A program made the position numbers and the translations under genes. 10,811 nucleotides of DNA from an uncultured Bacilli bacterium (lineage in GTDB: Bacteria > Bacillota_I > Bacilli_A > RF39 > UBA660). Positions 6,511 to 10,811 of the stretch are shown here, piece by piece. The notes under the pieces were generated by a model. That model was not told the origin of the DNA. It ran no database searches and saw nothing but the letters and a program-made list of their open reading frames with translations. The stretch covers positions 1-10,811 of the forward strand of contig CAJUNE010000038.1 of assembly GCA_910587745.1 (NCBI GenBank), in the 5' to 3' direction. The number at the start of each line of letters is the position of its first letter. Within the stretch, counting starts at the first letter, position 1.

Positions 6511-8556
6511 TTATTCAGCGGAAGTGGTGTAACTTTTTAATTTTTTATTTAAATAATTAAAGTAATTATTTTTTATGGCGGCACTACTCATTTTTAATTT
6601 TAACGCAATATCCTCATTGATTGCAAGTATTTCTTCATCAGTATATTCTTTTTCTGTATAATATTTCATTGAATTGGTACTTGATGAATAATATCCGAAT
6701 TCATTTTTCCAAGAACTATCAGCGAATACTGCTATACTTTCATATTCTTTACTTAATAAATCTGAACCTAGATATAACCTTGAATCATATTCAACTCCAA
6801 ATAAATTGGCTAAAGTTGGTGTTAAATTAACATATGTGGAATATTGATCAAATTCTTTTTTCTCTATTCCTTTATTATATATAACAAAAGGTACTTGATC
6901 CATATTATTATCTTCATCAATATCGTAACCTAAAGCTTCTCCTAAATTATCGGTTTTTATGGCATAAGGATAATGATCACAGAATATAGCTATAACTGTA
7001 TCTTCAAGTATTCCTCTTTCTTCTAAACCATTTAATAATATTCCTAGGGCATCATCAACTACTTTTAATCTTGACATATATACTCTGACATCACTTGATA
7101 AATTTTCATCAAATAAATCTCCATACTCTTTGTAATACTTACTACTAGTACGATAATATTGATGAGAAGTTACAGTTGTAATCCATGACATAAATGGTTT
7201 ATCATCTTCTTTTTTATCAAGCTCTTTCAAATAATATTCCATCATTTCAGCATCACTAGCCCACTCTGAACCAGTATATTTTAACTTCATATCTTTAACA
7301 TTATAAAATTTACTACTACCCATATTTTTGTGAATTTTAATCCGATCATAATAAAATTCATCATGATCATGATAACTATCTGTTATGTATCCACTATTGT
7401 TGAATAAATTAAATATACTCTCAAAATAAGTATTGTCTTCATAAATATTACCTGTACAGGTGTTGTAAATAGAATATAAGCCAGTCATTCCACTTAGTTC
7501 ATTATTAATTGTACTACAAGAGTTTCGTGGTGAATAATAATTTTTAAAGCTCCAGCCTTCATTATAAATTTTAGCAAAATTAGGATAGTACTCTTCATTT
7601 AGTAATAAGTTACTTCCTGATTCAACCATAATTACAATTAGATTTTTATCTTTAAACATCTTACTATATTCATTAGTACTAGTTGTCCTATTTCCTATAA
7701 AATATTTATTTAAGTTATTATAAGAATTCTTTTTTTCATCTTCTATTATGCTTTTCCATATCTCATTATCAATACTTATTTGACTATGATATTTGTCTTC
7801 TTCATTCTCACTTGGATTAGGGTTTAATTCTACATTATCAGGATTATAATTAATAATTATGTCCTGTTCTTTACCTGGAAAAAAATATTCTTTGATGTCT
7901 AAAATACCAAAACCAATATAGCCAAAATCTCCAACAACTAAACTAGGATTGCTTGGCTTTTTAAATAGCGATAAACTTGTGGTAGTTTGTAATTTATTTT
8001 GCATAAATCCTAATTTTAAAGTACAAAAATATAATAAACAAACAAAAATTATAATTAAAAATTTAAAAATATTTATGGTTACTTTAGTCATTGTTACTTT
8101 TTTCTTTGGCAAATCTAAATCTAATTTTTTATCAATAAATATATAATATATTAAAAGTAAAATAAATGGAATTGCTAAAAGATAAAAATGCCATTTAAAA
8201 CTTTTAATAAAATCAGATATATATATTGTTACTGCACTTGCTTGACTATTAATTTGAATGGAAGCATAAACTCCTAAAAAATGATTGAAGCCAAGTTCTG
8301 CGATACCATATATAGCTAATGCTAGTACTAATAATAAATTCCATATCTTTGCAACTATCTTAGGTAAATAATCTAAGATAAAACTACAGAATAAAGCAAT
8401 GATATTTAAACCTAAAAATATTCTTAACCCTTGGTAAGAAAATATAGGTAATTTCTCAATTGTTCTAAATATTAACTCCATTAAAATTATTGGTATAATT
8501 AATAAAATATAATTTTTTAAATATTTAATTTGCCACAGTTTCTTTAATCTCTTCAT
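6511..8556 (-). CDS. LTA synthase-like membrane sulfatase/phosphotransferase
   Basis: The 681-residue protein resembles lipoteichoic acid synthase (LtaS), which transfers glycerol phosphate from phosphatidylglycerol onto a growing polymer outside the cell. Five N-terminal membrane helices (about 13-30, 44-62, 71-95, 122-141 and 160-180) precede a linker and an extracellular sulfatase-fold domain (about 303-600). Key residues match LtaS: Glu312 in IMVESGSN, the probable nucleophile Thr349 in SCSTINNE, Trp432 in SEWASD, His465 in TVTSH, and Asp527-His528 in FCDHYP. The domain order and helix count are those of LtaS (about 650 residues). The exact donor and acceptor cannot be settled, since related enzymes act as primases or transfer phosphoethanolamine. 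The start is supported by GAGGAGAG eight bases before the ATG and overlaps the end of rnhB by 32 bases in another frame, which suggests translational coupling. No signal-peptidase-type AxA site after the last helix stands out. Confidence 0.88.
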   Translation of the reverse strand: MKRLKKLWQIKYLKNYILLIIPIILMELIFRTIEKLPIFSYQGLRIFLGLNIIALFCSFILDYLPKIVAKIWNLLLVLALAIYGIAELGFNHFLGVYASIQINSQASAVTIYISDFIKSFKWHFYLLAIPFILLLIYYIFIDKKLDLDLPKKKVTMTKVTINIFKFLIIIFVCLLYFCTLKLGFMQNKLQTTTSLSLFKKPSNPSLVVGDFGYIGFGILDIKEYFFPGKEQDIIINYNPDNVELNPNPSENEEDKYHSQISIDNEIWKSIIEDEKKNSYNNLNKYFIGNRTTSTNEYSKMFKDKNLIVIMVESGSNLLLNEEYYPNFAKIYNEGWSFKNYYSPRNSCSTINNELSGMTGLYSIYNTCTGNIYEDNTYFESIFNLFNNSGYITDSYHDHDEFYYDRIKIHKNMGSSKFYNVKDMKLKYTGSEWASDAEMMEYYLKELDKKEDDKPFMSWITTVTSHQYYRTSSKYYKEYGDLFDENLSSDVRVYMSRLKVVDDALGILLNGLEERGILEDTVIAIFCDHYPYAIKTDNLGEALGYDIDEDNNMDQVPFVIYNKGIEKKEFDQYSTYVNLTPTLANLFGVEYDSRLYLGSDLLSKEYESIAVFADSSWKNEFGYYSSSTNSMKYYTEKEYTDEEILAINEDIALKLKMSSAAIKNNYFNYLNKKLKSYTTSAE

Positions 8557-9184
8557 GTTTACTACTCTCCTCTAATATTTGTTTTACAGGCTTATAGCTT
8601 TTACGATATTCGTCAAATATCCCATATTTTTTTATTAGTTCCATATGCTCTTTGGTAGGATAACCTTTATGTTTTTTTATATTATATTCAGGATGCTCTT
8701 TATCTATTTCTAACATTATATGATCCCTTGTTACTTTTGCAATTACACTACCTGCCGCGATAGATAAAGATAGCGCATCGCCGTGAATTATAGGTTTTGA
8801 TGGAATATCAATGTCATTTAAGCTCATGGCATCACTTAAAATATATTCAGGTGTAACTCCTAAATTCTCTATTGCTAAATACATAGCTTTACGACTAGCC
8901 TCTAAAATATTTATCTCATCTATTTCTTTGGCACTTACTATTCCTACGCCGATAGCTATAGCATCCTTTTGTAATACTTCATAATATTCTTCACGTTTCT
9001 TCTCGCTAAGTTGCTTGGAATCATTAAGACCTTCTAATTCATAATTTTTGGGTAGAATAACTGCACCAGCAACAACAGGACCACATAAAGGACCTCGCCC
9101 TGCTTCATCAACTCCAGCGATTAATGTAATGTTATTTTTATATAATTCTCGTTCATATTTTAATAAGTTAGATTTCATTATCAA
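8525..9184 (-). CDS. rnhB: Ribonuclease HII
   Basis: RNase HII cuts the RNA strand of RNA-DNA hybrids and removes single ribonucleotides misincorporated into DNA. The 219-residue protein has the diagnostic AGVDEAGRGPLCGPVVAGAV (23-42) with catalytic Asp26 and Glu27. Asp118 (LSDAM) and Asp136 (HGD) complete the four carboxylates. DSKQLSEKKR (55-64) and GSVIAKVTRD (145-154) are also typical. The usual AAS before the IAKV motif reads AGS here, a mild variation that spares the catalytic residues. The length is in the normal range for the compact form of the family. The start is ambiguous. TTG at 9184-9182 lies six bases after AAGGAG, whereas ATG at 9178-9176 (codon 3) lies twelve bases after it; spacing favours TTG. 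The gene overlaps the end of rbgA by 17 bases (11 if ATG is used), and the rbgA-rnhB order is classic for Bacillota. Confidence 0.97.
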   Translation of the reverse strand: MIMKSNLLKYERELYKNNITLIAGVDEAGRGPLCGPVVAGAVILPKNYELEGLNDSKQLSEKKREEYYEVLQKDAIAIGVGIVSAKEIDEINILEASRKAMYLAIENLGVTPEYILSDAMSLNDIDIPSKPIIHGDALSLSIAAGSVIAKVTRDHIMLEIDKEHPEYNIKKHKGYPTKEHMELIKKYGIFDEYRKSYKPVKQILEESSKHEEIKETVAN

Positions 9185-10034
9185 ATACTACTCCTTTTAT
9201 ATATTCATCTTTAATGTCATTTATAATTCGATTACTTATTCTTTCATAGTCTGGTTCACCATTTCTAATAGCGCCCATTTTCTTTCCTAAATCTTCATAT
9301 ATAGCTTCAAAGTCTAATTCAAGATTACTTGGCTCGATATTATATCTCTCTTTTAATTTTTCAGGATAATATCTATTTAATTTATTTATTATATGGACTG
9401 CTACTTCATTAACATCTAAAATCTCAGTTTTAATTGAAAATATACTAGCTAAGTTTAAGCCAATTTCATTATTATCTATTTTGGGCCATAATATTCCTGG
9501 AGTATCTAGTAAAGCAATATTATGAGATGTCTTTAACCAAACTAAGCCTTTAGTTATGCCTGGTTTATTACCAACGTTAGCAACACGTTTCCCTACTAGT
9601 TTATTTATTAATGTTGATTTCCCTACATTAGGTATACCCACTACTAAAACTCTAATCTCTTTTTTATTCATACCCTTTTCTTCGCGTTTTAGTTGTAATT
9701 CTTCCATCATTTTATGAGTTTCATTAACTATTTTTTTTATGTCATTATCATTGTTTAGGTCAGCTAAAACTACTTTTGAACCAATATTTTCATAATACTT
9801 TATCCAACCTTCAATTTTTATAGGGTCAGTTAAATCTTTTTTGGTCATGATTAAAAGTTTAGGCTTGTTACCTATTATATCATATATATTTTTAATTTTA
9901 GAAGACTTTGGTATGCGAGCATCTACTAATTCGTAAACCATATCAATATTTTTATATTCTTTTATCATTAAGCGTTTGGCTTTTTCCATATGTCCTGGAT
10001 ACCAGTTGATTGTTGTATTTTTTAAATTATCCAT
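9168..10034 (-). CDS. rbgA: Ribosome biogenesis GTPase RbgA (YlqF)
   Basis: RbgA is a circularly permuted GTPase that drives a late step of 50S ribosomal subunit assembly. The 288-residue protein begins with NWYPGHMEKAK (10-20), where His15 corresponds to the catalytic His of the family. The permuted order of GTPase motifs is clear: G4 TKKD (64-67) comes first, then G1 GIPNVGKST (133-141), the G2 region KPGITKG (157-163) and G3 DTPG (177-180). A C-terminal helical domain (about 195-275) resembles the ANTAR-like RNA-binding region of RbgA. G4 has Thr where Asn is most common, a known tolerated form. Length matches the family (about 280). AAAGGAAGTGA precedes the ATG at 10034. The start overlaps the upstream gene by eight bases and the end overlaps rnhB, so all these genes are likely cotranscribed. 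Confidence 0.96.
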   Translation of the reverse strand: MDNLKNTTINWYPGHMEKAKRLMIKEYKNIDMVYELVDARIPKSSKIKNIYDIIGNKPKLLIMTKKDLTDPIKIEGWIKYYENIGSKVVLADLNNDNDIKKIVNETHKMMEELQLKREEKGMNKKEIRVLVVGIPNVGKSTLINKLVGKRVANVGNKPGITKGLVWLKTSHNIALLDTPGILWPKIDNNEIGLNLASIFSIKTEILDVNEVAVHIINKLNRYYPEKLKERYNIEPSNLELDFEAIYEDLGKKMGAIRNGEPDYERISNRIINDIKDEYIKGVVFDNEI

Positions 10035-10449
10035 TTATATCACTTCCTTTATTTTCTTTTTGAAGTTCGCTTAGAGACTTAGACTTCTTTATTACATCAT
10101 TATCTATTTTAATGAGCTCATCGTCTATGGCTACATAATGAACTATTTCAATATTATCTAGACTCATAGCTTTTCTTATTTCATTTTCAATGTAATGTAG
10201 TTGAACACAGTGAAGAGATTTATCTACAGAAGCAAAAATTATTTTTTTGAGCCTTGCCCTACATATTATACCTATAATTTTTGTTATTACCATATTTATA
10301 TGATAGCTTTCTAAACATACATCGTAAATATTATTAGAAATATTTTTTAAATCATTATATGCTTTAGGTTGCATTCTTTCTAAACAACTTCCTACTAAAA
10401 TCATAATATCTTCTACATCATAACAATTTGTTTTCATCAAATCTTTCAT
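10027..10449 (-). CDS. Unknown 140-residue protein at the head of the rbgA-rnhB operon
   Basis: I do not recognise this family. The product looks soluble, has no signal peptide or membrane helix, and seems mixed alpha/beta with a hydrophilic tail after about residue 117. It has five cysteines (9, 22, 45, 63, 81). The most striking segment is KKIIFASVDKSLHCVQLHYI (68-87), where H80-C81-x3-H85 could bind a metal or hold a reactive thiol, followed by IEIVHYVAIDDEL (100-112). This is a visible pattern, not a known domain. AAGGAG lies nine bases before the chosen ATG (10449-10447). Another ATG five bases after the same site, at 10453-10451, is in a different frame and soon stops. Methionine at codon 5 is a less likely alternative. 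The stop overlaps the rbgA start by eight bases (ATGGATAA on the coding strand), so the two are probably translationally coupled. That coupling hints at, but does not show, a role near translation or ribosome assembly. Confidence 0.8.
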   Translation of the reverse strand: MKDLMKTNCYDVEDIMILVGSCLERMQPKAYNDLKNISNNIYDVCLESYHINMVITKIIGIICRARLKKIIFASVDKSLHCVQLHYIENEIRKAMSLDNIEIVHYVAIDDELIKIDNDVIKKSKSLSELQKENKGSDING

Positions 10450-10470
10450 GCATATCTACTCCTTTATCTA

Positions 10471-10500
10471 TATAAATTTTTCAAAACGATAGTCAGTCAA
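10471..10500 (-). promoter_or_regulatory. Candidate promoter of the rbgA-rnhB operon
   Basis: On the minus strand TTGACT (10500-10495) is followed by an 18-base spacer and TTTATA (10476-10471), five and three matches to the consensus. The start would fall near 10464, at the AAGGAG ribosome binding site (10464-10459), which makes a very short leader. An alternative is the perfect TATAAT at 10582-10577, but it lacks a good -35. The -35 lies inside an imperfect inverted repeat, GATAG (10488-10492) and CTATC (10508-10512). Confidence 0.3.
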
Positions 10501-10516
10501 TTTTCAGCTATCTTTG

Positions 10517-10548
10517 TTTTTATATATTAGCAAGTTTTTTTATATATT
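10517..10548. repeat. 12-bp direct repeat in AT-rich upstream region
   Basis: TTTTTATATATT occurs at 10517-10528 and again at 10537-10548, starting 20 bases apart, upstream of the unknown-gene/rbgA operon. The spacing is close to two helical turns, as for paired protein-binding sites. In sequence this AT-rich, however, such a repeat is weak evidence of function. Confidence 0.3.
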
Positions 10549-10674
10549 GTTTCATTTTTCTGCCTTTTTCTTTTTTATTATAAATATATAATTATTACAA
10601 TTTTTATCTAAAATAATTATTTATGATATTTATCTATTTGATTTATTTTCTTTTTCTCCGCTAGTGTTTTCCTA

Positions 10675-10811
10675 TTAGCTAATGTTATTTATTCGGGTAT
10701 TGTTTGCTATTGGGATTATATTTCTTATTTTAATATTATTAATTATAGTTGGAGGTATTTCCTCTTTTTTTATGTTTTTAAATTTATCCATAAGGCTTTT
10801 TAACTTTTCTA
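10675..10811 (-). CDS. Possible C-terminal end of a gene entering from the right edge
   Basis: The minus-strand frame from 10809 to a TAA stop at 10677-10675 encodes 44 residues beginning EKLKSLMDKFKNIKKEEIPP and ending RINNIS. It is hydrophilic and rich in Lys, Asn and Ile. No start is visible, so it could only be the tail of a gene beginning outside the window. Its strand agrees with the operon to the left. Against it, GC is spread evenly over the three codon positions, the composition is what random AT-rich DNA gives, and no terminator hairpin follows. It conflicts with the plus-strand frame at 10682-10811; at most one is real. Confidence 0.25.
   Translation of the reverse strand, partial: EKLKSLMDKFKNIKKEEIPPTIINNIKIRNIIPIANNTRINNIS
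10682..10811 (+). CDS. Possible start of a plus-strand membrane protein running off the right edge
   Basis: From ATG at 10682 the frame stays open to the edge for 43 codons, beginning MLFIRVLFAIGIIFLILILL and continuing through one long hydrophobic segment (about residues 2-24). This would suit a small or bitopic membrane protein. No ribosome binding site precedes the ATG and I found no good promoter. Hydrophobic frames arise easily on the strand opposite Lys/Asn/Ile-rich or AT-rich sequence. It is mutually exclusive with the minus-strand frame over the same bases. Confidence 0.2.
   Translation, partial: MLFIRVLFAIGIIFLILILLIIVGGISSFFMFLNLSIRLFNFS

Larger units (their letters stand above)
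10450..10811. other. AT-rich region without a convincing gene
   Basis: This 362-base stretch has a visibly lower GC content than the genes around it. Nearest the operon are its ribosome binding site and candidate promoter, then an imperfect inverted repeat (10488-10512), a 12-bp direct repeat (10517-10548) and an isolated TATAAT (minus strand, 10582-10577). From 10675 to the right edge, one frame on each strand is open, but neither shows the codon-position bias expected of coding DNA. I see no tRNA, riboswitch or strong terminator here. Confidence 0.5.

Noticed and set aside
6621..8146. Plus-strand open frames (6621-6830 and 7949-8146) opposite the LtaS-like gene
   Set aside because: They are shadows of the catalytic and membrane regions of a well-supported gene.
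9048..9290. Plus-strand 80-codon open frame opposite rnhB and rbgA
   Set aside because: It spans the junction of two confident genes on the other strand and mirrors the conserved RNase HII motif.
10488..10512. GATAG/CTATC hairpin followed by T-rich sequence on the plus strand, as a terminator
   Set aside because: The stem is only five base pairs with a 15-base loop, and no plus-strand gene lies upstream to be terminated.
10520..10555. Minus-strand 11-codon frame (MKQYIKKLANI) with AAAGG seven bases upstream, as a possible leader peptide
   Set aside because: It is too short to separate from chance in AT-rich sequence, shows no run of regulatory codons, and no attenuator hairpin with a U-tract follows before the next gene.
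1..10811. CRISPR arrays, insertion sequences, integrase sites, tRNA or rRNA genes
   Set aside because: I saw no regularly spaced repeats, transposase motifs, terminal inverted repeats, CCA-ended cloverleaf segments or rRNA signatures on either strand.

Overview
The window looks like chromosomal DNA from a low-GC Bacillota (Firmicutes). The base composition is strongly AT-rich, Shine-Dalgarno sites are purine-rich, and the core genes rbgA (ylqF), rnhB and topA are of the Firmicutes type. The rest are envelope genes typical of cells with a Gram-positive wall: a lipoteichoic-acid-synthase-like enzyme, a BcrA-type ABC exporter and a PdaC-like polysaccharide deacetylase. Trp is encoded by TGG throughout and long frames stay open, so the standard bacterial code applies, although no complete gene here ends in TGA. 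An uncultured gut Bacilli or Mollicutes-like lineage would fit; that is an inference.

Layout. Almost everything is on the minus strand, so transcription runs right to left. The right end (10450-10811) is AT-rich with no convincing gene; two mutually exclusive edge frames are listed with low confidence. Next comes a tightly overlapped operon: an unknown 140-residue protein, rbgA (50S assembly GTPase), rnhB (RNase HII) and an LtaS-like membrane phosphotransferase (10449 down to 6511). A 93-base gap with a candidate promoter leads into topA (6417-4393). topA is followed by a hairpin terminator and, just beyond it, a candidate extended -10 promoter. That promoter would drive an ABC ATPase/permease pair coupled by an 8-base overlap, followed 34 bases later by the deacetylase (4217-631). 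The only well-supported plus-strand gene (271-639) encodes an unknown three-helix membrane protein; its stop interlocks with that of the deacetylase. At the far left a minus-strand gene of unknown function, with a near-consensus promoter, runs off the window.

How the genes work together. The right half combines housekeeping functions (ribosome assembly, RNA removal from DNA, supercoil relaxation) with a polyglycerol-phosphate-type envelope enzyme. The left half combines a peptide-type ABC exporter with a wall-modifying deacetylase, which would suit envelope maintenance or resistance to wall-active peptides. That role is inferred from context only.

I found no mobile element, CRISPR array, tRNA, rRNA or recognised riboswitch, and no clear sign of a novel multi-gene system. 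The best leads are the three proteins of unknown function (the left-edge partial gene, the 122-residue membrane protein and the 140-residue operon leader) and the compact divergent and convergent arrangements around 186-639.
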